From assembly GCF_029852145.1 (NCBI RefSeq), contig NC_079974.1, forward strand, positions 13,145,041 through 13,209,040: DNA of 64,000 bases. Direction: 5' to 3'. This DNA comes from Microplitis mediator. Its lineage: Eukaryota > Arthropoda > Insecta > Hymenoptera > Braconidae. A model generated the notes under the pieces. The model worked only from the letters and a program-made list of their open reading frames with translations, searched no databases and had not been told where the DNA came from. This document shows positions 12,466 through 26,100 of this stretch, piece by piece. The stretch's first letter is position 1, and each line of letters begins with the position of its first letter. A program made the position numbers and the translations under genes.

Positions 12466-13620
12466 ATGCCAAACCAGTCAGAACTATCAGCTGAGGTCAG
12501 TCTTTCAAATTACATCACACCAACAATTTCTCCAAAGCAAAAAAAAAGAGGCCGCCCAAAGAAAGACCTACAGCCTCATCCTCCCAGCGGAGCAGATAAA
12601 AATCTAAACACGAGCGCTAAAGAATTGCACGCTTCCAAAAACAAAAGGAAACGTGAGCAATTCACCTCGCCCCAGGACAACTGGATTTCCACCTATTTTA
12701 ACCCCCCTAAAAAGATAGCCAACCAAGTAAATTCCTCAAGCAAAATGGATGACGTCGAGCTTCTAAACATTCCCAAGGAGATGGCTTGGCTCGCCAAGAT
12801 GCTTGCAAATTTTCGTAATGAAAATAAAACTTTTCACGAAGAAACTAACGCACAAATCCAAAATCTCGCAGAAAAACAAGCGAAGGCTATTAATAAAATC
12901 CAAGAGGGGGTTAAGGAGTTAAAGAAAAATCACACAGAACTTGCAATATAAAACTCTCGTATCACTGAAAGACTGAGCAAGGTCGAATCCTCACTAGCAA
13001 CAGCTCAAGAAACTCTCGTAGACTCTACACTGTCCACCGATGCAGCAAAAATTATCAATGAGCTAAGCAAGAAACTCGAGAAGCAAGAAGAAAAACTGGT
13101 AAGAAACAATGCAGTAATTAAAGGTCTTACAATCAATGAGAATAACGTCACCTCGCAAGTCTCCGATTTCTGCCGTGAAAAGTTAGACATTCAACCAAAG
13201 ATCTTAGAAGCAAGGCTCCTTAAAAAAGCACCTCCAATCATATCAGTCACTTTCGACTCTTGGGAGTCCAAAACATTGCTCATGAAGTCGAAACAAAAAC
13301 TAAGAGGCAATCCGGACACCAAAAACATCTACATCAACCCCGAGCTCACCAGCTCTCAACAATTGATAGACAGAAAAAACAAAGAGTACGCCGGTCAATG
13401 TAAAAAAGAGGGAAAGAAGACAGCAGTCTTGCATCAAAAAGTATCAGTTGATGGGTCTCTGTTCTAATGGTCTGCCAAAGAAGGTAAAATAGTACCCCTG
13501 GACCAGAAGAAAAGAAATGCGTCTGACAGCAGCGGTGTTTCACAACTCAACCCAGCAAGCGCTCTACCGAACCTATTTCACTTTACCGGTACTGGAGGAA
13601 ATAAAGCTCCAAAAAACTAA
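12466..13620 (+). pseudogene. ORF1 nucleic-acid-binding protein of the LINE, two nonsense codons
   Basis: The frame starts at the ATG at 12466 (MPNQSE) and carries in-frame TAA codons at 12949 and 13465, so this copy is not intact. The N-terminus has an AT-hook-like motif, KKRGRPKK. The middle is a heptad-rich, Lys/Glu/Gln-rich segment compatible with a coiled coil. It is followed by an RRM-like block (EEKLVRNNAVIKGL) and a basic C-terminal part, the same order as L1-type ORF1 (Transposase_22). Family knowledge says such proteins coat the element RNA and act as chaperones. The end overlaps the start of the ORF2 frame. Confidence 0.7.
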
Positions 13621-16600
13621 AAGAAAATTTAAACACAAGTATTAGCATCAGTTTTATCAATATCAAAGGTTTTAAGAATTTCCACGAATTTTTTAGCGAG
13701 CTCAGGTCTGACTATTTTTGCATTTCAGAAACCTGGATCACCTCTCTCATGAAGTACGTCCCTGAATTCCTGACAGGCTCCAGTACACTCTGGTCAACAG
13801 CTACCAAGTCACACTGCACGGGAAGAGGGAGTGGTGGCCTAGGTATCATCGCGAAAAACCACCGTCTGGCCTTGATTTCTTCCACCAAGAACTGGATTTT
13901 CTTAAAGACTAACATCGCAAATAATATGGACATAATCCTCGGCACCCTCTACTTTAAACCAGAGTGTGATATTTCGCAACTATTAAATGAACTAAAAATT
14001 TTGATCGAAGACATACAGCTAAATGAAGAAAATACCCCCATCATCATCGGTGGAGACTCCAACGCCCGAATTAGCTCCACCTGCTTCACAGACCCAGAAC
14101 TTCTTGAAAACACCTGCCTAAATGCAGAGAGAAAAACTACGGACCAATTCACAAACAGAAACGGCAAGCTGCTAGAAGCCTGCATGGATGAACTCAATTT
14201 CACTCTGCTAAACGGACGCACTCCAGGTGACATTCCAGCGCAAAAAACTTTCTGCAATAAAAATGGGTCTAGTATTATCGACCTAGTCTGGGCCAACTAC
14301 GAAGCACTTCCGTTAATAAAAAACCTAAAGGTATCAAAAGAAACATTCTCATCAGATCATTTTACTATAACTCTAAATCTGCTTAATCAATCCAAACCCG
14401 AACCCTCCCAATGCAGCAATTCTTCGGCCTGCGAACCCGCCTTCAGGTGGAAACCAGCTTCAGCTTCATCTTATATCCTCTACCTTGCGGCAGCGGATAC
14501 TGCATACTTCAACAATGCGGCAGACCTGGACTCAAAAGCAAATATCCTTATAACAAGTATCACCGAAGCAGCCGCGTACGCAAACATGACCTATACTAAA
14601 AAATTCGATCAAGCTAAACAAATAAATAAGCCTTGGTTTGACAAAGCCTGTGCAATCGCAAAAAAAGACACAAAAAAGGCACTTAAAGAGTGCTACAGTT
14701 CCAACTTTCTCGAAACAGACAGAATAAATTATCTAACAGCCAAAACGCACTACAAAAATCTGATAGAACGCAATAAAAATCTTTACATAAAAAAGGTCCA
14801 GATGCAGTTTGAAAACCTGAAGAATCCTACAGAATTCTGGCAATCTGTCAAACGTTGTAAACCCTCAAAACATTCTCAGTACTCCGGACCTGACATCCAG
14901 GCCTGGAATACCTTTTACGAACTTGTATACCCTAAGATACAGCAGATAGTCAGACTAATGCCTCCACAGCAAGTTCATGAACTTGACAGTGATTTTTCCA
15001 TACGAGAACTGGACACCTGCCTAAGAAACTTGAAGAAAAACAAATCACCAGGTCCAGACAAAATTGCTAACGAATTTTTCACCAATTTACCGTCAAACTG
15101 GAAATTTACTGTACTCTTTCTCTTCAACAACATCCTTGATAAAGAAAAAACCCCATCAAACTGGTCTACCGCAAATTTAACAATGATCTTCAAAGCTGGT
15201 GATCCTGCTGACCCAGCAAACTACCGAGGAATTGCTCTAATAAATTGCATAACGAAAGTTTTCACCGAATTGATGAGAAAAAGACTCGAATCCTGGGCTG
15301 AAAACTTGAATAAAATCCTGGAGTCTCAAATGGGTTTCAGGAGAAATAAAAGTTGTACTCAAGCAGCTTTTATACTCCAATCCGCCATACATTTCAGGCT
15401 ACGCCTAGATGCAAAAGCCTACGCCGTTCTTGTTGATTATAAAAGAGCTTTTGACTCCGTCGCACACCACAAACTTTGGCAAAAACTTTTCTATATGGGA
15501 GTCAGCACAAAGTTAATAAACATCTTAATCAGCCTATACGACAATGCACATGTTCAAATAAAGACTGGAGACAAACTATCAAAAAATTTCAAAGTCACCG
15601 AGGGAGTCCTCCAAGGTGAGAGTCTAAGCCCCCTCCTCTTCATACTCTTCACCGCAGACTTCGAGGAATTCCTGCGCAAGCAAGAATGTTCAGGCATAAA
15701 TATAAATAACTACACAGATCTACTGACACTTATGTATGCAGACGATACAGTCTTACTAGCAAATAACGCCAAAGATCTAGAAAAATTGCTCAAATTGCTC
15801 GAAGTATACTGTGATACAAATGGCTTTGCAGTAAATACGAGTAAAACAAAAGTCATGCTTTTCAGAAGAGCTGGCAAAATAAAAACCTCCGAAGTCGACA
15901 GATTCACCTACAAAGGCGAAAGATTGGACATAGTAAGTACATACGAATACCTTGGAGTGCAAATATCCTCATCAATGCTAGGTCTAAAGGCAACGGAATA
16001 CGCTATAAGAAAAGCCGAAAAAGCAACTGGCGCAGTGCTATCAATTGAGAGAAAAGCTAAAAGTAGCTCATGGGAGCCCAAAGCGGTTCTATTCAACGCC
16101 ATGGTATCCTCGACACTTTTCTATGCTTTCCCAGTTTGGGGAATCAACTACATCGACAAAATAGAAACCGTCCAAGCAGACTATTTCAGAAGATCCTTAA
16201 GCCTCCCACGCTGCACACCAAACCCGCTGCTACGCTTGGAACTGGGTCTCTCCAAACTCAGCCTCGTGGCTTACAAATTTATTCTCAAATTCCTGATTAC
16301 AGTACTGGAGCTTGAGGACCATAACCTGACAAAAATATGCTTCGCCAGGCAGCTCGAGCTAGTAAACGACCCCAGAGGTCTAATAGGCGACTCCAAATAC
16401 AACTGGGCTGCCTCGCTCAAAGAAGTACTAGTCAAGATGAGCATCTCACACCTTTGGGGGAACTGGAATCCGAAGACTTGGAAGGAAATCCTTAAACCAG
16501 CACTCAAATACACAGAACGAAAATCGAAATTGAAAGGCCTGGAAGCATATGAAAAATCATCTGCTCACCTCTTTAGAATCCATCGTACTATTGAAGAACA

Positions 16601-16967
16601 CATCGCCTTCCATCTCACCCAAAACCTATCAATCCCCCAAAAGCGCTTACTGACTCAACTACGCCTGGCAAACCAATACATGTGCACTTATTCAGTGAAT
16701 AAATCAACCGTCAGGATTGACCCTAAGCACATCTGTAGTCTTTGCGGCAGTAATGAATTTGAATCTACTCACCATATTCTGTTCCGATGTCCTTTCTACA
16801 TATCTGAGAGAATGAAATACTTGGAGCCTTGGTTATCCTACCTTAAATGTTCCGGACAGGATTCACCCCAGATCCTTGACATCAAGTCTACCAGAACTGT
16901 GAAAGATCTCTTCAATTACATGCAAAGTGCGATCGCCAAAAGAGCCAAATTCCTCGAATCAAAGTGA
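13620..16967 (+). CDS. ORF2: apurinic-type endonuclease and reverse transcriptase
   Basis: The long open frame encodes an N-terminal AP-type endonuclease (ISETW, then IIIGGDSNARI, SDHF) and a reverse transcriptase (KSPGPDKIANEFF, GFRRNKSCTQAAF, VDYKRAFDSV, GVLQGESLSPLLF, LMYADDTVLL). It ends with a Cys/His motif near the C-terminus (CSLCGSNEFESTHHILFRCPF). The first ATG, at 13749, lies inside the endonuclease domain because ISETW precedes it. Translation therefore probably starts upstream, where the same frame stays open back to about 13620 and overlaps the ORF1 end; start or reinitiation there is unresolved. There are no internal stops, so the enzyme may still work in trans even though ORF1 is broken. 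Confidence 0.85.
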   Translation, partial: KENLNTSISISFINIKGFKNFHEFFSELRSDYFCISETWITSLMKYVPEFLTGSSTLWSTATKSHCTGRGSGGLGIIAKNHRLALISSTKNWIFLKTNIANNMDIILGTLYFKPECDISQLLNELKILIEDIQLNEENTPIIIGGDSNARISSTCFTDPELLENTCLNAERKTTDQFTNRNGKLLEACMDELNFTLLNGRTPGDIPAQKTFCNKNGSSIIDLVWANYEALPLIKNLKVSKETFSSDHFTITLNLLNQSKPEPSQCSNSSACEPAFRWKPASASSYILYLAAADTAYFNNAADLDSKANILITSITEAAAYANMTYTKKFDQAKQINKPWFDKACAIAKKDTKKALKECYSSNFLETDRINYLTAKTHYKNLIERNKNLYIKKVQMQFENLKNPTEFWQSVKRCKPSKHSQYSGPDIQAWNTFYELVYPKIQQIVRLMPPQQVHELDSDFSIRELDTCLRNLKKNKSPGPDKIANEFFTNLPSNWKFTVLFLFNNILDKEKTPSNWSTANLTMIFKAGDPADPANYRGIALINCITKVFTELMRKRLESWAENLNKILESQMGFRRNKSCTQAAFILQSAIHFRLRLDAKAYAVLVDYKRAFDSVAHHKLWQKLFYMGVSTKLINILISLYDNAHVQIKTGDKLSKNFKVTEGVLQGESLSPLLFILFTADFEEFLRKQECSGININNYTDLLTLMYADDTVLLANNAKDLEKLLKLLEVYCDTNGFAVNTSKTKVMLFRRAGKIKTSEVDRFTYKGERLDIVSTYEYLGVQISSSMLGLKATEYAIRKAEKATGAVLSIERKAKSSSWEPKAVLFNAMVSSTLFYAFPVWGINYIDKIETVQADYFRRSLSLPRCTPNPLLRLELGLSKLSLVAYKFILKFLITVLELEDHNLTKICFARQLELVNDPRGLIGDSKYNWAASLKEVLVKMSISHLWGNWNPKTWKEILKPALKYTERKSKLKGLEAYEKSSAHLFRIHRTIEEHIAFHLTQNLSIPQKRLLTQLRLANQYMCTYSVNKSTVRIDPKHICSLCGSNEFESTHHILFRCPFYISERMKYLEPWLSYLKCSGQDSPQILDIKSTRTVKDLFNYMQSAIAKRAKFLESK

Positions 16968-17123
16968 AAAATCATTAAATTTCTAAACTTGCCTTATACT
17001 TGTGTCTAAATTTCAATTCTTTTACTAAATGTACAAATTAAAAGCATCAAAGCCCTCTCCTACTTTGCAGTAGGGAAATATGTAACCCTTCTATATGCAA
17101 ATAAAGAATTTATTATTATTATT

Positions 17124-20100
17124 ATAGTTTGCAAAGTACTATCACACAAATTTTTGCCAATCACTTGGACTTGGTCATTTTTTGTCATCTATAAATATTT
17201 TTTTCTTTAAATTGTTATTTTGACATGGTTGTCTTATATATTTTATTTTTGTCTCTTAAGTTTACCACCATAACTTAAGGTTTTTGACTATGTGCCATTA
17301 TATATAGTAATTTTTGTTTTCCGTACGATAACAGATAAAATCGTAAGCTTTTTAATGCGTACTTTTTGAAGAGCCGACGACTTATACTAGAACGAGGTGG
17401 CGTTAAAAAGAATTGTTATTTTCAGTCAATAACTATATAAGTATATAGCGGCGGATAGTTTGCAAAGTACTATGACACGAATTTTTGCCAATCACTTGGA
17501 CTTTGTGTCATTCTTCGGCATTCATAAATATTTTTTTCTTTAAATGTTTAATCTGCCATGAATGTCTCATATATTTTATTTCTGTCTCTTAAGTTTACCA
17601 CCATAGCTTAAGTTTTTTAACTGTGTGCCATTATATTGAGTAGTTTTCATCGTATGTACGTTATCATTTTAAATCGTAATCTTTTATTTGCGTTCATTTC
17701 AAACAACTGACTACTTATACTAGTACGAGCCGGCGTTAGAAAGAATTGTTATTTTCAGTCAATAACCATACAAGTATATGGCATAGGATAGTTTGCAAAG
17801 TACTATCACACAAATTTTTGCCCATCACTTGTACGTTGTGTCATTTTTTGTCAACAAAGAGAATTTTTTTCATTAAATTTTTAATCTGACATGGTTGTCT
17901 CATATATTTTATTTTTGGTTCTCAAGTTTACCACGATCACTTAAGTTTTTTGACTATGTGCCATTATATTTAGTCGTTTTTGTCTTACGTTCGATGATAT
18001 GTAAAATCATAATCATTTATTTGCGTACGTTTTAAACAACCGACTACTTATACTAGTACAAGTTGGCGATGAAAAGAATTGTAATTTTTTGGACAATTAC
18101 CATACAAGTATATGGCAGCTGATACTTCGCAAAGAACTATCACAAAAATTTTTGCCAATCACTTGTTCTTTGTGTCATTTTTTGACATCTATAAATTTTT
18201 CCTTTTTGATTTCTAAATCTGAGATGGTCGTCTCACAAATTTTATTTTTCTATCATAAGTTTACCACCATAGCTTAAGTTTTTCAACTATGTGCCATTAT
18301 ATTAAGCAGGTTTCGTCTTATGTACGTTACCATGTAAAATCGTAAGCGTTTTTATGCGTACTTATTGAACAGCCGACTACTCATACTATTACGATTCGGC
18401 GTTTAAAAGAATTGTTGATTTCAGTCGATCACCATACAAGTATACGGCAGAGGATAGTTTGCAAAGTACTATCGCACAAATTTTTGCCAATCACTTGGAC
18501 TTTGATCATTTTTAGTCATCTATAAATATTTTTTTCTTTAGATGTTCAATCTGACATGGTTGTCTAACAAATTTTATTTTTTAATCTTAAGTTTACCACC
18601 ATAACTTAAGTATTTTGACTATGTGCTATTATATTAAGTAGTTGTTGTCTTACGCACAATAACAGATAAAATTGTAAGCTTTTTTATGCGTTCTTTTCAA
18701 ACAACCAAATACTTATACTAGTACGAGCCGGCGTTAGAAAAAATTGTTATTTTCAGTCAATAACCATACAAGTATATGGCCTAGGATAGTTTGCAAAGTA
18801 CTATCACACAAATTTTTGCCAATCACTTGGACTTTGGTCATTTTTTGTCATCTAAAAATATTTTTTTCTTTAGATGTTTAATCTGACATGGTTGTCTCAC
18901 AAATTTCATTTTTTAATCTTAAGTTTACTACCATAACTTAAGTATTTTGACTGTGTGCTATTATATTAAGTAGTTTCTGTCTTACGCACAATAACAGATA
19001 AAATTGTGAGCTTTTTTATGCGTTCTCTTCAAACAACCGACTACTTTCCTAGTACGAGCCGGCGTTAAAAAGAATTGTTATTTTCAGTCAATCACCATAC
19101 AAGTATATGGTGGAGGATAGTTTGCAAAGTACTTTCACACAAATTTTTGCCAATCACTTGGACGTTGGTCATTTTTTGTCATCTATAAATATTTTTTTCT
19201 TAAATGTTGAATCTGACATGGTTGTCTCACAAAATTTATTTTTTAATCTTAAGTTTACTACCATAACTTAAGTATTTTTAATATGTGCTATTATATTAAG
19301 TAGTTTTTGTCGTACGCACAATAACAGATAAAGTTGTAAGCTTTTTTATGCGTTTTTTCCAAACAACCGACTACTCATACTAGTACGAGCCGGCGTTAAA
19401 AAGAATTGTTATTTTCAGTCAATAACCATACTAGTATATGGCGGCGGAGGGTTTGCAAAGTACTATGACACAAATTTTTGCCAATCACTTGTACTTTGTG
19501 TCATTTTCCAACATCTATAAATTTTTCCTTTTTTTTTCTTAATCTGACATGGTTGTCTCACAAATTTTATTTCTATATCTCAAGTTTACCACCATAACTT
19601 AAGGTTTTTGACTATGTGCCATTATATATAGTAATTTTTGTCTTCCGTACGATAACAGATAAAATCGTAAGCTTTTTAATGCGTACTTGTTGAACAGCCG
19701 ACTACTCATACTGATACGAGTTGGCGTTGAAAAAAATTATTATTTTCAGTCAATAACCATACAAGTATATGGCGGAGAATAGTTCGCAAAGTACTATGAC
19801 ACAAATTTTTGCCAATCACTTGTACTTTGTGTCATTTTTTGTCATCTAAAAGAATTGTTTTCTTTAAATTCTCAATCTGACATGGTTGTCTCATATATTT
19901 TATTTTTGGTTCTCAAGTTTATTACCATCACTCAAGTTTTTTGACTATGTGCCATTATATTCAGTAGTTTGGGTCTTACGTACGATAACAGATAAAATCG
20001 TAAGCTTTTCTATGCGTTCTTTTTGAACAGCCGACTACTCATACTAGTACGAGATGGCGTTAAAAAGAATTGTTATTATCAGTCAATACCCATACAAGTA

Positions 20101-23100
20101 TATGGTGGAGGATAGTTTGCAAAGTACTATGACACGAATTTCTGCCAATCACTGGGACTTTGTCTGACAAATTTTATTTTTTAATCTTAAGTTTACCACC
20201 ATAACTTAAGTATTTTGACTATGTGCTATGATATTAAGTAGTTTTTGTCGTACGCACAATAGCAGATAAAATTGTAAGCTTTTTTATGCGTTTTTTTCAA
20301 ACAACCGACTACCCATACTAGTACGAGCCGGCGTTAAAAAGAATTGTTATTTTCAGTCAATAACCATACAAGTATATGGCGGCGGATAGTTTGCAAAGTA
20401 CTATGACACAAATTTTTGCCAATCACTCCTACTTTGTGTCATTTTTTGTCATCTAAAAAAATTTTTTTCTTTAAATTTTTAATCTGACATGGTTGTCTCA
20501 TTTATTTTTTATTTTTGGTTCTCAAGTTTACCACCGTAACTCAAGTATTTTGATTATGTGCTATCATATTCAGTAGTTTTCGTCTAACGTACAGTAACAG
20601 ATAAAATCGTGAGCTTTTTTATGCGTACTTTTTGAACAGCCGACAACTCATACTACTACGAGTTGGCGTTGAAAAGAATTGTTATTTTCAGTCAATAACC
20701 ATACAAGTATATGGTGGAGGATAGTTTGCAAAGTACTATCACACAAATTTTTGCCAATCACTTGTACTTTGTGTCATTTTTTGTCATTCATAAATTTTTT
20801 CCTTTAATGTTTCTTAATCTGACTAGGTTGTCTCCCATATTATATTTTTGTCTCTTAAGTGTACCACAATAACTTGAAATTTTTGACTATGTGTCATTTT
20901 TTGTCATCTATAATTATTTTTTTCATTAAATTCTCAATCTGACATGGTTGTCCCATATTTTATATTTTTGTCTCTTAAGTTTACCACCATAGCGTTAGTT
21001 TTCTAACTATGTGCTATTATATTTAGTAGTTTTTGTCTTACGCACAATTACATATAAAATCGTGAGCTTTTTTATGCGTACTTTTTGAACAGCTGACTAC
21101 TCATACTAGTCCGAGTTGGCGTTAAAACGAATTGTTATTTTCAGTTACTCACCTTACGAGTATATGGCGGCGGAGGGTTTGCAAAGTACTATCGCACAAA
21201 TTTTTGCCAATCACTTGTACGTTGTGTCATTTTTCAACATCTATAAATTTTTCCTTTTTTTTTCTTAATCTGACATGGTTGTCTCACAAATTTTATTTTT
21301 ATATTTTAAGTTTACCACCATAACTTAAGGTTTTTGACTATGTGCCATTATATTTAGTAGTTTATGTCTTACGTACGATAACAGATAAAATCGTAAGCTT
21401 TTTAATGCGTGCTTTATGAACAGCCGACTACTCATACTGATACGAGTTGGCGTTGAAAAGAATTGTTATTTTCAGTCAATAACCATACAAGTATATGGCG
21501 GAGAATAAGTTGCAAAGTACTATGACACAAATTTTTGCCAATCACTTGGACTTTGCTCATTTTTTGTCATCTAAAAATATTTTTTTCTTTAAATGTTTAA
21601 TCTGACATGGTTGTCTGACACATTTCATTTTTTAATCTTAAGTTTACCACCATAACTTAAGTATTTTGATTATGTGCTATTATATTAAGTAGTTTTTGTC
21701 TTACGCACAAAAACAGATAAAATTGTAAGCTTTTTTATGCGTTCTCTTCAAACAACCGACTACTTATACTAGTACGAGCCGGCGTTAAGAAGAATTGTTA
21801 TTTTCAGTCAATAACCATACAAGTATATGGCAGCGGATAGTTTGCAAAGTACTATGACACAAATTTTTGCCAATCACTTGTACTTTGTGTCATTTTTTGT
21901 CATCTAAAAGAATTGTTTTCTTTAAATTTTCAATCTGACATGGTTGTCTCATATATTTTATTTTTGTTTCTCAAGTTTACCACCGTAACTTGAGTTTTTT
22001 GATTATGTGCCATAATATTTAGTAGTTTTTGTCTTACGTACGATAACAGATAAAATCGTAAGCTTTTTAATGCGTGCTTTATGAACAGCCGACTACTCAT
22101 ACTAGTACGAGCCGGCGTTAAAAAGAATTGTTATTTTCAGTCAATAACCATACAAGTATATGGCGGCGGATAGTTTGCAAAGTACTATGACAAAAATTTT
22201 TGCCAATCACTTGTACTTTGTGTCATTTTTTGTCATCTATAAATATTTTTTTCTTCAAATGTTTAATCTGACATAGTTGTCTCACAAATTTAACTTTTTA
22301 ATCTTAAGTTTACCACCATAACTTAAGTTTTTTGACTATGTGCCGTTATATTCAGTCGTTGTTGTCTTACGTACGATAACATGTAAAATCGTAATCATTC
22401 ATTTGCGTACGTTTCGAACAACCGACTACTTATACTAGTACGAGTTGGCGATAAAAAGAATTGTAATGTTTAGACAATTACCATACAAGTATATGGCAGC
22501 TGATACTTTGGAAAGAACTATCACAAAAATTTTCGCCAATCACTTGTACTTTGTGTCATTTTTTGACATCCATAAATTTTTCCCATTTTTATTTCTAAAT
22601 CTGATATGGTCTTCCCACAAATTTTATTTTTCTATCTTAAGTTTACCACCATAGCTTATGTTTTTCAACTATGTGCCATTATATTGAGCAGTTTTCGTCT
22701 TATGTACGTTAACATGTAAAATCGTAAGCTTTTTCATGCGTACTCATTGACCAGCCGACTACTTATACTATTACGAGTTGGCGTTTGAAAGAATTGTTGT
22801 TTTCAGTCAATAACCATACAAGTATATGGCGGCGGATAGTTTGCAAAGTTCTATGACACAAATTTTTGCCAATCACTTGTACTTTGTGTCATTTTTTGGC
22901 ATCTAAAAGAATTGTTCTCTTTCAATTTTTAATCTGACATGGTTGTCTCATATATTTGATTTTTGGTTCTCAAGTTTATTACCATCACTCAAGTTTTTTG
23001 ACTATGTGCCATTATATTCAGTAGTTTGGGTCTTACGTACGATAACAGATAAAATCGTAAGCTTTTCTATGCGTTCTCTTTGAACAGCCGACTACTCATA

Positions 23101-26100
23101 CTAGTACGAGAACTCGTTAAAAAGAATTGTTATTATCAGTCAATAACCATACAAGTATATGGCGGCGGATAGTTTGCAAAGTTCTATGACACAAATTTTT
23201 GCCAATCACTTTTACTTTGTGTCATTTTTTGGCATCTAAAAGAATTGTTTTCTTTAAATTTTCAATCTGACATGGTTGTCTCATATATTTGATTTTTGGT
23301 TCTCTAGTTTATTACCATCACTCAAGTTTTTTGACTATATGCCATTATATTCAGTAGTTTGGGTCTTACGTACGATAACAGATAAAATCGTAAGCTTTTC
23401 TATGCGTTTTCTTTGAACAGCCGACTACTCATACTAGTACGAGATGGCGTTAAAAAGAATTGTTATTATCAGTCAATAACCATACAAGTATATGGTGGAG
23501 GATAGTTTGCAAAGTACTATGACAAGAATTTCTGCCAATCACTGGGACTTTGTCTGACAAATTTTATTTTTTAATCTTAAGTTTACCACCATAACTTAAG
23601 TATTTTGACTATGTGCTATGATATTAAGTAGTTTTTGTCGTACGCACAATAACAGATAAAATTGTAAGCTTTTTTATGCGTTTTTTTCAATCAACCGACT
23701 ACTCAAACCAGTACGAGCCGTTGTTAAAAGAATTGTTATTTTTAGTCAATAACCATACAAGTATATGGCGGCGGATAGTTTGCAAAGTACTATGACAAAA
23801 ATTTTTGCCAATCACTTGTACTTTGTGTCATTTTTTGTCATCTATAAATATTTTTTTCTTCAAATGTTTAATCTGACATGGTTGTCTTACAAATTTAACT
23901 TTTTAATCTTAAGTTTACCACCATAACTTAAGTTTTTTGACTATGTGCCGTTACATTCAGTCGTTGTTGTCTTACGTACGATAACATGTAAAATCGTTAT
24001 CATTCATTTGCGTACGTTTTGAACAACCGACTACTTATACTAGTACGAGTTGGCGATAAAAAGAATTGTAATGTTTAGACAATTACCATACAAGTATATG
24101 GCAGCTGATACTTTGGAAAGAACTATCACAAAAATTTTCGCCAATCACTTGTACTGTGTGTCATTTTTTGACATCCATAAATTTTTCCCATTTTTATTTC
24201 TAAATCTGACATGGTCTTCTCACAAATTTTTATTTTTCTATCTTAAGTTTACCACCATAACTTAAGTATTTTGACTGTGTGCTATTATATTAAGTAGTTT
24301 CTGTCTTACGCACAATAACAGATAAAATTGTAAGCTTTTTTATGCGTTCTCTTCAAACAGCCGACTACTCATTCTAGTTTGAGTTGGCGTTAAAAAGAAT
24401 TGTTATTTTCAGTCAATAACCATACAAGTATATGGCGGCGGATAGTTTGCAAAGTACTATGACACAAATTTTTGCCAATCACTCCTACTTTGTGTCATTT
24501 TTTGTCATCTAAAAAAATTTTTTTCTTTAAATTCTTAATCTGACATGGTCGTCTCATATATTTTATTTTTGGTTCCTAAGTTTACCACCGTCACTTAAGT
24601 TTTTTGATTATGTGCCATCATAATCAGTAGTTTTCGTCTTACGTACGATAACAGATAAAATCGTGAGCTTTTTCATGCGTACTTTTTGAACGGCCGACTA
24701 CTTATAATAGTACGAGATGGCGTTAAAAAGAATTGTTATTTGCAGTCAATAACTATATAAGTATATAGCGGCAAATAGTTTGCAAAGTACTATGACAGGA
24801 ATTTTTGCCAATCACTTGGACTTTGTCTCACATATTTTATTTTTTAATCTTAAGTTTACCACCATAACTTAAGCATTTTGACTATGTGCTATTATATTAA
24901 GTAGTTTTTGTCGTACGCACAATAACAGATAAAATTGTAAGTTTTTATAGTCGTTTTTTTCAAACAACCAACTACTCATACTAGTACGAGCCAGCGTTAG
25001 AAAGAATTGTTATTTTCAGTCAATAACCATACAAGTATATGGCGGCGGATAGTTTGCAAAGTTCTATGACACAAATTTTTGCCAATCACTTGTACTTTGT
25101 GTCATTTATTGGCATCTAAAAGAATTGTTTTCTTTAAATTTTTAATCTGACATGGTTGTCTCATATATTTTATTTTTGGTTCTCAAGTTTATTACCATCA
25201 CTCAAGTTTTTTGACTATGTGCCATTATATTCAGTAGTTTGGGTCTTACGTACGATAACAGATAAAATCGTAAGCTTTTCTATGCGTACTTTTTGAACAG
25301 CCGACTACTCATACTAGTACGAGATGGCGTTAAAAAGAATTGTTATTTTCAGTCAATAACCATACAAGTATATGGTGGAGGATAGTTTGCAAAGTACTAT
25401 GACACAAATTTTTGCCAATCACTTGGACTTTGTCTCACACATTTCATTTTTTAATCTTAAGTTTACCACCATAACTTAAGTATTTTGACTGTGTGCTATT
25501 ATATTAAGTAGTTTCTGTCTTACGCACAATAACAGATAAAATCGTAAGTTTTTTATGCGTTTTTTCCAAACAACCGACTAATTTTACTAGTACGAGCCGG
25601 CGTTAAAAAGAATTGTTATTTTCAGTCAATAACCATACAAGTATATGGCGGCGGATAGTTTGCAAAGTACTCTGACACAAATTTTTGCCAATCACTTCTA
25701 CTTTTTGTCATTTTTATTCATCTAAAAAAATTTTTTTCTTTAAATTTTTAATCTGACATGGTTGTCTCATTTATTTTTTATTTTTGGTTCTCAAGTTTAC
25801 CACCGTAACTCAAGTATTTTGATTATGTGCTATCATATTCAGTAGTTTTCGTCTTACGTACGATAACAGATAAAATCGTGAGCTTTTTTATGCGTACTTT
25901 TTGAACAGCCGACTACTCATACTAGTTTGAGTTGGCGTTAAAAAGAATTTCTATTTTCAGTCAATCACCATACAAGTATATGGCGAAGGATAGTTTGAAA
26001 AGTACTATCACACAAATTTTTGCCAATCAATTGGACTTTGTGTCATTTTCTGTCATCTATAAATTTTTCCTTTTAATTTTCAATCTGACATGGTTGTCTC

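Larger units (their letters stand above)
12225..17123 (+). mobile_element. Non-LTR retrotransposon with L1-type ORF1, full length
   Basis: The element is flanked by a perfect 15-bp target duplication, ATAGTTTGCAAAGTA, at 12210-12224 and 17124-17138; both copies are satellite sequence. It has a 5' leader, an ORF1 with two in-frame stops, an intact ORF2 with endonuclease, reverse transcriptase and C-terminal zinc motif, an AATAAA-like signal (17101) and a (TTA)n tail rather than poly(A). The clade is uncertain: the endonuclease plus YADD reverse transcriptase place it in the LINE class, and the tail recalls I-, CR1- or Vingi-like groups. Confidence 0.9.

Noticed and set aside
22445..24265. Repeated reading frames of 60-70 codons in the satellite, with very similar products
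   Set aside because: They recur because the satellite recurs, begin at non-ATG codons, and show no conservation beyond the DNA repeat.
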